DNA of 64,000 bases. Source: Phyto melanocephala (taxonomy: Eukaryota; Arthropoda; Insecta; Diptera; Rhinophoridae). The position numbers were made by a program, and so were the translations under genes. The stretch is from contig OW799233.1 of assembly GCA_941918925.1 (NCBI GenBank), positions 144,710,223 to 144,774,222 of the forward strand, in the 5' to 3' direction. The notes below the pieces were generated by a model. It had not been told where the DNA came from and ran no database searches. It saw nothing but the letters and a program-made list of their open reading frames with translations. The first letter of the stretch is position 1. The number at the start of each line of letters is the position of its first letter. This document shows positions 49,680 through 60,209 of this stretch, one piece after another.

Positions 49680-50130
49680 TACCTTATTAATTTACGACAG
49701 CATTCTGTAATAGAGCGATAAATGCTTTAATTGTGATATTATCTATTGGATGACATTTTGTTCCATGTATGCTGCTCTTATTAATTATTAATGAACATTG
49801 TTCATAGCAACCATATTTGTGCAATTTTTGATTAAAAAAAAATACATCGGCTCCATAACGAATATTCTTTCCGATTGCTTGGCTATATTTTCAGTTCAAT
49901 TCCATCTTTTTCTATAAAAAAAATTGCAGTGCTTTCTTCTTTTTTCATACCGATATGATTATGTTTTTCGGATACTGCAAAATTCTTTTCATATTCTGGA
50001 ATGAAATTCATGTCAACAGAAAATTTACTACCTTAGTATCCATTACTAATTCCTTCTTGATTGAAAACTTTCTCCAAATCAGTTTTCACAATTATGCTCT
50101 CAATTTCTTCTGGTCTAACTAAATTAACTT
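49680..50130 (-). pseudogene. Decayed coding sequence, unrecognised
   Basis: The minus strand has about 80 codons in one frame with a single stop: LVRPEEIESIIVKTDLEKVF, then FSVDMNFIPEYEKNFAVSEK and MKKEESTAIFFIEKDGIELK. A frame change near 49890 leads into IGKNIRYGADVFFFNQKLHK and, later, GTKCHPIDNITIKAFIALL. Composition and continuity look like a former protein, in contrast to flanking noise. I do not recognise a family. It may be a transposable element, host-gene or integrated-virus relic; nothing decides between these. Confidence 0.45.
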
Positions 50131-53100
50131 ATTTTCGAAATTTAAAAAAAAAAGTTCGTCTTCAATACTTTATCTCATTGAAAATTACATGACAACTGAT
50201 GGAGCAATGCAAGCTTGTTAGGGGTTTAGAGGTACGGCAATATGTTGTCCTTATTATGATTTTAAAATGTATCGCAAATAATCCTTAACATTTTAAAGAC
50301 CCCTAAAATATTATATTTTATTCTTTATTCGGTAAAAAGAAGCCAGTGAGCGATATTCTTTAACAGATTATGCACATAAAAGAGTAGAATGGTAAAATAT
50401 TAAAAATCTTTATATAAATGGTTATTAGTCCGCCTGTATTTTATTATTCCTATTATAATCCATTAAATATAATATGTTCCTTGTTTCAGTTTCATTATTT
50501 TATTTTATTTATTCTTTGAATTGAACATGTTTCCTAATTCCGTTAAACACGCATAATTTTTATATCCCAGCAAAACAAGCGTCTTTGAAAAATATTTTTG
50601 TATGAAAAAATTGCTGCGGCAATAATCGTATTCATACTGCAATAAATTATTCATACAATTATCTTGAGAAACCCTATTATAATTTCGATTCTTACATATT
50701 GTCTGCGGGTAAGTTTACAAAACTTTATGGGTGCTAAGCTTAAGTTGATATTTTTATTAACTATTTAATAATATTTTAAGACCAAAACTTGCTCCCGGAT
50801 AAAAAAAAAATATAATTATTTCAAAATCTCACTTTTAAAACAACAACATTAAATTGTTAAACTTTTTCAATACAGAGGCTTAATAAGAATTAAAAAAAAA
50901 ACAAAAACACATTCTTCTTTTTTAACAAAAAGTTTAAAACTAAAAAATTATATTGAAATGTTTAAAAAAGAATCGAATTGTGGCTTTTAATTTTAAAGGA
51001 TATTATTTAAAACAAATTTTGCTGGATTTCTGGAAGTCTTAGGCTTCTTGAAGGCACACAAAAGCGACCATGCTCTCTCCCCTTCACTGTAAAATCTCCT
51101 TCAGTAAAAATTAAAAAAATTTTCTATATATATTTTTGGGTGAAAAATAAATGCCTGTCATTTACTTTTAAATATTGCCCTTGGCTTAATCCATGAACTA
51201 CGATTTTGTCATACTTTTTCAGCACTCCAGGGCTGGAATTGTATTTGATTTGTGTCTGTCATGAGAATCTTCAAAATTTCTAGTGTGGCAAATAGTATGA
51301 TCTTAACAACTAATAAACCGCTCCAAAACACACAATTAATTACACAACAAACTCGTCTCTCTTGTGCCGTATGACATGTGTCACCCTGCTGCTGAACTTA
51401 CGTGTCCACCACAAGTCAATTCTTCTATTTTGAACAAAATTGGAAATCATCGCAAGGTACCTTGCTCCATTAAATGTAACATTGTGATTTTTACAATTTT
51501 TGAAGAAGTACAATCACGTAGATACTGGTTGATAGAGCAGCAACAAATTGTTGGATAAATGTCCAGTAAAGTGAAACTGAAACATATTTCTTTCACAGCA
51601 CAAATTTTTATAATAAAATTAAATGTTTTAAAAAACAAAAATCTTAACTCTACTTGTTAAATAAAATTTCTGAAATTTTATCAAATTTTCGGATCTTATG
51701 CAAGTAAATAATAGACTTTAGTTTTATAATGTTTGCTGGGATATCTCTTTTACTTAATTTAATTATTACAAAAACTTCCTTTTTTTTCTTACATTTCACA
51801 ATTCCCTTTTTCGTTTTTCGGAAAGGGGTGCTTACACACATACATATTAATAAGCTTCAACACAACCATTCACTAATTCATTTATTTACTCACAAAGTGG
51901 ATCATATAAATTTTTTTTCGTTTATTAATTGCAAATTCAAAACACATTTCGTTAACATATTTTGGCAATTATTTTCTCCTATTTTTAACATTTGTTACAA
52001 CAAAACAGTTGTAAAATTAATGTACGCTCCCGCTACTGTTTCGTTTTATTAGCCAATTTTAAGATATTTGGGTATTTAACCCTTTTGAGGCACTTCTGGT
52101 TGTTTGCATTATGTTAGAATAAAAACTCTATAACGTTTAACAAAAATTTAGTTTTTAAATTAAATTGAATGTAGAACTCCAAATTAAAATATTAACAAAG
52201 ATATTTAAAAAAGTATTTGAGTGTAAAGATAAATACATTTGAAAGATTATAAATACTTTCTGTTTAATTCTACATCAAATTCAAGTTAACTTAATTGAAG
52301 AAAACTTTTATTTTAATATTAAATAATTTTTACAATTCGATGTTAAATATCCTACTTCTAAGCCAAAAGTTACCGAAAGACTCTTATAGGGTTAATAAAT
52401 AAAATTGACTACAAATACAAAAAGCTAGCTTTACACGTTCGTCGAATTTTTTTTATTTAATTAGTTAAACACACTTATATTTGTACAATGATATTTTATA
52501 AATTTTTTGTCAGTTCAAATGACATAATATCAAAAAATGTGTGCACATTTTCTAACATAATTATTGGGTTTTGCGTTTATATTCTTTAGGAAACTAGATT
52601 TAATTTACTATTTCATCACATAATTAATCTTCAAAAGCAATATCATTCTCTGTAATATTAATCTATGTTTAAATGTTGCTACTTTTTTTTTTTGCTTTGA
52701 AAAAATACATATTTCTTAAATTTAGTAATTGTGTAAAAATTTATATAAATAAAGACTTTGGATGACCATTTTTTAAATATTAACCAAAATACGCAAATAA
52801 GTATGTGGCTGTTGTTTTAATGTTCAGACTAAAAAAAATTATGGAAGACCGTTTGCTATCGTTTATTTCTTTATTATATGTTTATATATTTGCAGCTATT
52901 TAGTTCTTCAAATCTGGATTATATATGATGGAGGAAACAATATAATGCTGCACTTCTCGAAAAACCGGAGAATTTCAGACTAATTTTTACGTAATATTTT
53001 TTTGGTGACTTCAGTCTAATTTATCATGATTGGCCTGAATAGAATATTTTTATCTGAACATATATGTAATTAGCAAAATTTACTCTTTTTTTCGCACTTA

Positions 53101-53157
53101 GTATTTCAAGCACAAATCCAGGATAAGCAAAGAAGGATATTTTCTTTACAAACTTGG
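50131..53157. other. No feature seen
   Basis: AT-rich. A 107-codon plus frame at 51729-52052 is overlapped by an antisense frame and has a Phe/Ile/His-rich composition typical of chance. Confidence 0.45.
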
Positions 53158-53296
53158 TTTTTATACCCACCACAAAAACATACAAAAATAACTATTTTAG
53201 TTCCCATAAAATATATATTTTCTGACTCCTCGTCTCATTTAAGGACGATCTAGGCCTCTCTGTCTATCTGTGCATCTTTTAAAAGCACTATAGAGT
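53158..53296 (+). mobile_element. Helentron 5' fragment, copy L
   Basis: TTTTTATACCCACCACAAAA, then TTCCCATAAAATATATATTTTCTGA and ACGATCTAGGCCTCTCTGTCTA align with the first 140 bases of the family; the rest is gone. Confidence 0.6.
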
Positions 53297-53400
53297 AGTG
53301 ATGGATAAATAGAAAAAATGTATCGATATATATCGTATCGATATTTTTCAAAAGATTCGATATATATTTTTTCGATACATAGAAACGTATTTACCTAACA
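53297..53400. promoter_or_regulatory. Cluster of TATCGATA words
   Basis: TGTATCGATATATATCGTAT then CGATA gives two overlapping-style TATCGATA motifs (53323 and 53335 regions), followed by TTCGATATATATTTTTTCGATAC. TATCGATA is the DRE (DREF-binding) core in flies, but such runs also occur at ends of some insect transposons. Confidence 0.35.
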
Positions 53401-54689
53401 ATGTTGTTAAAATATTCTAAGTTTAAATTTAAATACATACATATTTAGGTATGTATGTACAAACTCTGATCATAAAAACAGGAAGGTAATGGGTTTGCAT
53501 GTCAAATGGTAAATGGTAAAAAAAATTATTTTTCTTAAGAAGTATCCTTGTTTGTAAATGTCAAAAAACAATAACAAGATAACAAATATTTAAAAGCTAA
53601 AAGCCTTCAGAGACCAGCGGCTTTTAAACCACAAAATAGATAACCTTTTACCATTTCTACTGTGTACTTTTTATTGTGTCTATTTTCAGAATGTAATGAT
53701 TGTACATATTCAAAATCTGCTCTCACCACTCAGTTGATGGCGAATTCAGTTCTTTGTATCAAAATACTACGACTATAACTTATATCTGATATGTCCAGAA
53801 TGTGTCACATAAATACTATCACATATATAGTAGTTTTAACTTTTAATTAAACAAATAAAGTCTGTACTAGTTTCACAATTTAATAATTGTCATAAAAGTA
53901 TATAAATTATAATTCATTTTATATTTTTTTTATTTTATTGGCTGCAAAGAAGCAACCGTATGCGTGCTTTTTAATGTACGGAAACGGAAATGCGTGCAAG
54001 CAATATAATAAACACAAACGAAAAATTTTACATATGGAAGAGTAAATGCGGAAATTCATATTGAAAAAAAATAAGACAATTGCGAGCATAAATATGCAAT
54101 GCCTAATTTTGTAGTTTGTGTTTTTTTTTAAATTTTTTTAGATATAGAAATGTTTTAGGGAAATTATTACAGGATTTGATCGAACGGATAAACAGCTACC
54201 TATAGGGAAATTCATATCATTCTGGGTAGGTTTTTATAGCAACAAACAAAATTCGCATTTTAAGTTTTACTTTCTCGACAAGAAGTAGTTGGTAATACCT
54301 AGCACACATTTTTAAAGAATAAGGGTAGAATAAAACATCTTCAGACGTTACAAGAGAGAGCCGTATTAGTATATGCAGTGGCAAGTGATTTATATTAACA
54401 AAGGCTATTTGAAATATATTATCAATTTTGCCAATTTAAGTCAAAAGTTAAATATGAAGCAATATTGACCGCTAGTAGATTAATGGCAATGGGTAAATGG
54501 TTGGCGAGAGACCATTAAACCAGAAAACAAAAAATAACTGATATTTTACTGATCAAAAATATCACAGACTAAACTAAATTTCTGTTTATAATGCCCTAAA
54601 AATAAGTTTTTTTTAGGTAAGCCTTTTTTGTAAGTAGTTACCCGTAATTATAATCTGAGTGCATATAAATATTGAATATTATAGTGAAT
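53401..54689. other. No feature seen
   Basis: AT-rich; no recognisable gene or repeat. Confidence 0.45.
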
Positions 54690-55400
54690 GTGTTATATGG
54701 GTTTTAAGATATGAAACAAGGTTTGTGCTCCTCATAGATGGTCATTTCGACAACAATGGTAAAGATTGTCTAAGCTTAAAGGCATTACTCTGTAAAAAAT
54801 TATTGTCAAACTCATGAAATGTAGCATTTTTAAAAGGTAATAAATGCTAAACCATCAGCTCCAAAGCATTTGCAAACACCAGAACTCATCTAAAAGTATC
54901 GAATAATTACTTGCGATAAAAAATTAATCCACTAAAATAACCCGAAGCGTCAGAGATCAGCCACCTAAATGAATCAGTACCAAAGCCAAATAACTATCGT
55001 ACTCTTAGTTTATTGGGACCAACAGTGTTTCTGACACTATGAACTGCTGAAATATGACCAAAATATTATACAAAATCTTTACCAAATGCAACCAATTTGT
55101 TAAAAGTGAGTATTTATTGCCCAAAAAACTCTCAGAATTTGAGGCCAGACATGAAGCCGTAATATAGCATCACGACAATGCTTGATTATACATTTAAATA
55201 CCTGCTAAAAACTATTTAAAAAGAAATGGTTCGAAAGTTTTGCCATGTTTCGGTCGATGTAGAACGCTCTCTTGAGGATACACTTTACTGAAGAAAATAG
55301 TATAAATATAAATTTGATTGACGAGCAGATTTTTTGTCACGGCATCCAATGTTGCCAAAAAGAAAGAACGAACGATAACCAACAACAGCCATTATTATTA
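54690..55400 (+). pseudogene. mariner transposase relic (Mos1-like group)
   Basis: Plus-strand pieces in order fit a mariner transposase. ITCDKKLIH at about 54908 matches VTGDEKWI (first catalytic Asp), then NNPKRQRSAT. YWDQQCF-x-HYELLK is next (usual WWDxxGVxYYELL), then QNLYQMQPIC (usual DLYRxQL). EARHEAVI-stop-HHDNA carries the second catalytic Asp (usual RHDKVILQHDNARPH), and PAKNYLKRNGSKVLP follows (usual VKTYLExxxWEVLPHPPYSPD). The last is FRSM-stop-NALLRIHFTEENSI and CHGIQ. The usual length is about 345 aa; this spans roughly the last 230 with numerous stops. Its TIRs were not found. It belongs to a different mariner group from the MITE-1-type relics. Confidence 0.8.
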
Positions 55401-57765
55401 ACTAATATATATTGTACAAATGTTTAAAAAGAAAAACCTACAATTAAAAAATTCCGCATTTGTAAGTTATACTTCCAATAAATAATACTGACTGTAAAAT
55501 TTATTTTTACACTCACTTGTTTCATTTACATTTTCCATGCAAAAAAAAACGATTATGTGTCGGGTAGTAGGAGTAAAGCAACATAAGGTTGAAATACATA
55601 ATTTAGCATCGATTTTAAGCATATGTTAATGTTATGGAATATGTTTATATATAGAGTAGGCCAAAAGTCACTATTCGATTTAAAAATTAAAAGAGGTTTT
55701 TTATTAATATTTCTTTTTTTTTAATTTTTTTTTGCATATTATATAAATAATACATTGAGAAAAGTGTTGACAAAATACCAGATACATCTAACTACCAATT
55801 CTGCTCAGATAGAAATGGCTCTTTCTTCACGATGGCGCATTTTACAAAAAAAAAATAATTACTGGTTTTTATATATAATATAAAATTGGTGCAAGAACTT
55901 AAGCCTGCCGATCATCAGTTATATCTGAATTTTGCAATTTAATTTCGAAAGTTGGCCAGAAATAATATCAAGTTTATAGAAAATCCTATTATGAATGATG
56001 AACATGGCTTTGTTAATAATCAGAATTGTAAATTCTAAGTTTCTGAAAATCCAAGAGTCAATCCAACAACGCCAATTGCACCCTATTATGCGTACAATAT
56101 ATCAAAAACATGAAATTGATAAAATTTTTAAGCCATATGTTGACTTTTGACCCGTACTCTTTTTACAGTGCAAACATATCTATAAGAATATATCTGTTGA
56201 TTTTTGACAAACTAACTTATTTTAATTTTTTTTTAATTTCTCAAAACAGCAAAAACAAACAAAAAATCAAAAAAAATAGTAAATCGAAGTTACTTATTTA
56301 ATATTGACTAGTTAAAAGGCTTTTTAGTAAATTTTAAAAATGTATGTATGTATGTATGTATGTATGTATGTATGTATGTATGTATGTATATGTTTAATAT
56401 CGTTAAACTCATCATAATGTTTAATTTGCATATAAAATATATGGACTGTAAATTTACCTGTCATTTAAACAATTATAATTCAATTAAATAAATTTAACCA
56501 GAGAAAACATCATAAATATTACGTTATTTGTCTTAAACAATAAAAGCCTTTACAAAAACTTATGCCAACAAGTTATTTCTGCAATAATATCATGAGGTAT
56601 TTACAAATAATATACTCACACTTTTGTTAAATAAACTTTAGAAATTTTTCTTGTATTTTCTCCATTTTTTTAATTTTTTTTTTTTTTGGAAGGAATGTAC
56701 ATTTACTTTAGGCTATTTATCACACTTTGTTTTCCTTTTTTTTCTGTGTGTGTAACTGCAGAAACAAAAGACGTAAAATTGTGAAATTCCTTTTTTCGTT
56801 TTAATAAAAATACGCATATAACCCAGTTGGTAAATGTAGCGTAAATGTTTTGTGTACCCTATAAAAATTTAATATTTATGTAGTACAACCATATGCAGTG
56901 TACAAGTTTGCGTATTTCCACTTTTTGAATAAAGTTTGTATGTTGAATTTCTGTGAACTGAATATTAAACAAAACCGGTTACGGATTAAATTTATATAAA
57001 CATAAACATTTTTTAAGGACATATTCTTATGTGTGGAATGGAATTTGCAATTAGATTTAGGGTGTAATTGGACAAGGTATAAATTGAAATTTTAATTGTT
57101 TTTATATACGAAAATCATACTAGATGCACTTCATTGTTTTTATATACGAAAATAATACTGGATACACTTTATTCCAATGTGGAAGACACTTGGGCGAGTA
57201 GAAGTAATATCTGTATTCCGTAATAGAGTATGGAACTGGTCTTGGGTATGTATTGAGAGCCAAAGCCTGAAACAAACACCGAATCTTAGATTGCTGATGT
57301 ACATTATTATATATTTATATTATTATGTACGCAAAACTAAGTTATGGCTCGAAAGTTATAGATATTAAACCCAATTACCGAACTGCATAACTGTAATAGA
57401 CAAATCTAAGCTTGGGTGGCAAACGTAGCATTTCTTCCGCTTAACGCTGAAGTGCCAAACCTAAATAAAAGCGTCAAAGTTTTGTAACATACACGAGTAA
57501 TGTAATAAATATTCGCATTCGTATTTGCGAATATTTGCATGTTTACTGACATACGTATTCATATTGGCATTTATAAAATAAATGTTAATATTTTTTGCGA
57601 ATATCTGGGAAAAAATTCATAATGTAAATAACCTTAGATAAATCAATTTAAATAATATTTTACATATTTATTTATTTGTTTATTTAACAATTTTAACCGT
57701 ATCGTTAACAGAATTATGAGAATTTACAAGCAGTATTGCAAAAATAAAAATCTGATTAATAAAAA
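55401..57765. other. No gene; (ATGT)n microsatellite inside
   Basis: AT-rich DNA. 57170-57480 has higher GC and might be a retroelement scrap, but no motif was recognised. Confidence 0.45.
56341..56389. repeat. (ATGT)12 microsatellite
   Basis: Uninterrupted tetranucleotide run of TGTA/ATGT. Confidence 0.98.
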
Positions 57766-58534
57766 AAGTAAGAGCACTATATTCGGCGGCACCGAGTTTT
57801 TGATAGCCACCACCAATTCTGTGTACTTTTATAGCACAAAATTTATTAGTTTCTTTTAACTTTAATCGCTATGAAAATAACCTTTTTATACTAAAATATG
57901 TATCACTTTCTTTGTATAACCTCGATATGCTAGTAAAATGTTTTCGTAAATTTCGTATTTCAATAAAAGTGGACGGTTAAGTAGGCGTGTCAATATAGTT
58001 TATAGTCCTATATTCTTTCAAATGTCTGATCTATAGAGAAAATCATGAATTTCAGAAAAGTTTATTTCCTGGCATTACGATGACACTGACCAGAAAGCTA
58101 TATGTGCAAACTTTCATTATATGAATTTTAGATTAAGCGTTATATGTTAAGTGAGCATGAAGCATTAATTTTCCGTTAATACAAAGCCTTTAACTTAATG
58201 TTTGCAAAATGTAAAATTGGTGCATCTACTTTTGTCAGTTTTATTACGTTTTCAATTTTAAATATACCGATAAAGGCACTGTGCGGTATACATTTTCGTA
58301 AGCTCCTTTTGTAACGTATAGAAATATACATTTGAAATTGCACAGCCCTTCGCCGAAGCGTTTAGACACAATTTTATTTTATTCTATGATGGAAGGACAT
58401 TGTCCTTGAACATACAAATATTCTAAGAAATTTGAGTCCGTTATATTTTAATTCGAGCTCTATCGTTTTTTCAACAGGCGTACAGGTTCACAGAAGTTTA
58501 ATCGTTCTAAAATGATACCAGGATTCAGAAAATA

Positions 58535-59092
58535 AAGGGTGGGTAATATATAAGGGCCGATGATGAATTTTAATAATATACAAATTACTTAGAAAATTAT
58601 TGTAATTTTTTTATTATGATAATATTAGTATTGGTATAGCCGCAATCTCGGCGGCACACCTCCATCCGATGGTCCAAATTTTCAATGAAGATGCTTATGT
58701 TTAATTGTTGGGCTCGATGATGCGTTGAGATTAACTGCTCTTTTGCCACACTATCGCTAAAAGCAGCAATATTTCCCATTCAACGAACTAAGATGGCATT
58801 CACAGATGTTTTCACATTTCATATAGACCTGTTTAGCTGAAACTTAAATATTTTTCACAATTCTACCGATTGTGAACGAATTTGAACGATTATGTTTTCC
58901 AGTAGAATCAAATTACGAAGTGCATGAAATGGATTTGGATTTGATCGCCCATTTTCATAATAAGCCTGAATAACTTTAAAGAGTTGCTCGATTGTGTATA
59001 TTTCCATGGTTCAAATTGAGTTAGTCTGAAATTGAGAAATGTCAAATAAACATGACGTTTAGGTGTGGTTCACATGCAAAATTAACCACCCT
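58535..59092 (-). mobile_element. MITE-1 copy 7, at an independent site
   Basis: 558 bp, left end AAGGGTGGGTAATATATAAG, right end ...AATTAACCACCCT, TA on both sides (58533-58534, 59093-59094). The minus frame reads MGNIAAFSDSVAKEQLISTH, HRAQQLNIS, then directly FIENLDHRMEVCRR, so the fusion is clean here. It has an intact 60-codon frame starting at the Met of GNIAAF. Confidence 0.85.
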
Positions 59093-59152
59093 TAATATAC
59101 TTTATGGGACCCAAAATGAATATTTTGATGTGTTACAAACGAAATGACAAAA

Positions 59153-59525
59153 TGACAAAATATATAATAAATGTGAATGTTTGTATGTTTGGATATTTGT
59201 TACTCAATCACGCAAAAACGGCTGAACGGAACTAAATGAAATTCGGCACAAAGATAGATAACAACCTAGATTAACACATAGGATACCTTTTATTACGAGA
59301 ACGGGTTTTTTTTTTTTTTTTGTTAAATTTTTATTTTTGTTGCAAATTTTGACTTTTCTTTTTTTATTTTCAAATTTAAATTTTCAAATAAATAATCCTA
59401 CAAATAGATATAATAAATGTGAATGTTTGGATAAATTTGACAAACATATAAATAACAATCTAGATTAATACTAAGTCTTCCTTTTATCCCTATAACTACG
59501 CAGACAAAGTCGCGGGCAAAGACTG
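59153..59525 (+). mobile_element. Helitron-like insertion in Helentron H
   Basis: Contains TATATAATAAATGTGAATGT twice (about 59160 and 59407), CGCAAAAACGGCTGAACGGA, AACAACCTAGATTAACACAT and ACGCAGACAAAGTCGCGGGC then AAAGACTGG. This text recurs at the ends of many insect Helitron-type elements (usual ending GCGGGCAAAGCTAG). Ends are slightly decayed; a T-run lies near 59306. Confidence 0.55.
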
Positions 59526-59574
59526 GGGGTATATTTTTTTGGTGGTGGGTATAACAAACTGTGTTTTTTATGGA

Positions 59575-60117
59575 GGTATAGAACATTTAAAGGAAATAAA
59601 ACAAAGATCAATTTATTAAATTAATAAGTTCACTTTATTCGAAAGATAATCTTATGGCAAAAAAAAATATGACTTCTGTCATATGAACCCGATATCTGGC
59701 TGGGATGTAGTTTAATCTGGAAGTCCAATTATGGATGCAACGGTTATGGCAGTATATCGGCAATAACTATGAGAATTTTACCTTCAAAGGGTCAATCGTT
59801 TTGGGCTTATCGGCATAGTTTAGAGACTTTACATATCCCCAAAAAAAAATTTAGTAGCGTTAAATTGTATGATCTTGACGAAAAATTTACGGGTCCGAAA
59901 TGTGAACTATCGAGTTACCAAACGATTTCTTCAATAAACCAATTGTGAGACATGTTGTGTGATATGTTACGCCATCCTTTTAAAACCACAGCACTTGCAC
60001 TTCATGGTTGTTCAAAAAAAAGTCAGTAATCATGGCGCCATAGCGGTCACCTTTGACTGTACAGTTCTGACCAGTATACTTTTTAAAGAAGTACTTACCA
60101 ACAATTCAACCAGCCCA
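59575..60117 (-). pseudogene. Tc1/mariner-type DDE transposase relic 4
   Basis: Minus strand, C-terminal half. YFFKKYTGQNCTVKGDRYGA then MITDFFL (usual YFFxNxxGxxxTVNGxRYRxMIxxFF), a broken segment at the second Asp, then FFWGYVKSLNYADKPKTIDP (usual FFLWGYVKSxVYADxPxTID). The last is NWTSRLNYIPARYRVHMTEV then IF (usual NWTSRxxxxRxSRGGHxxEIIF). Its upstream side is cut by a MITE-2 copy at 60119. It begins 20 bp after Helentron H. Confidence 0.8.
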
Positions 60118-60118
60118 C

Positions 60119-60209
60119 ACGCAAAAAATATCTTTGATTACGACATTATCACGACGAACATTTTATATGCTCTAAAACAATAGTAGGTTGAAGCAAATAT
60201 GTTAAAGTT
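60119..60209 (-). mobile_element. MITE-2 copy 3, left part
   Basis: CACGCAAAAAATATCTTTGATTACGACATTATCACGACGAACATTTTATATGCTCTAAAACAATA aligns in short blocks with the start of the 7997 copy (CACGCAAAG, CGACATGATCACGACG, CTAAAACAATA). It runs to AAGTTATT, where Helentron I begins. Confidence 0.75.

Larger units (their letters stand above)
57766..59554 (-). mobile_element. DINE-1-like Helentron, copy H (two nested insertions)
   Basis: 3' end AGTAAGAGCACTATATTCGGCGGCACCGAG at left. The usual MITE-1 site is empty (TATCACTTTCTTTGTATAAC at 57901-57920). A MITE-1 copy lies elsewhere, at 58535-59092, splitting GGATTCAGAA from ATATACTTTATGGG. A Helitron-like insertion (59153-59525) then splits GACAAAATGA from GGGGGTATATTTTTTTGGTGG, the 5' hairpin remnant at the right edge. 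Confidence 0.8.

Noticed and set aside
51729..52052. 107-codon plus frame
   Set aside because: Very AT-rich, overlapped by antisense frames, no motif; typical chance frame.
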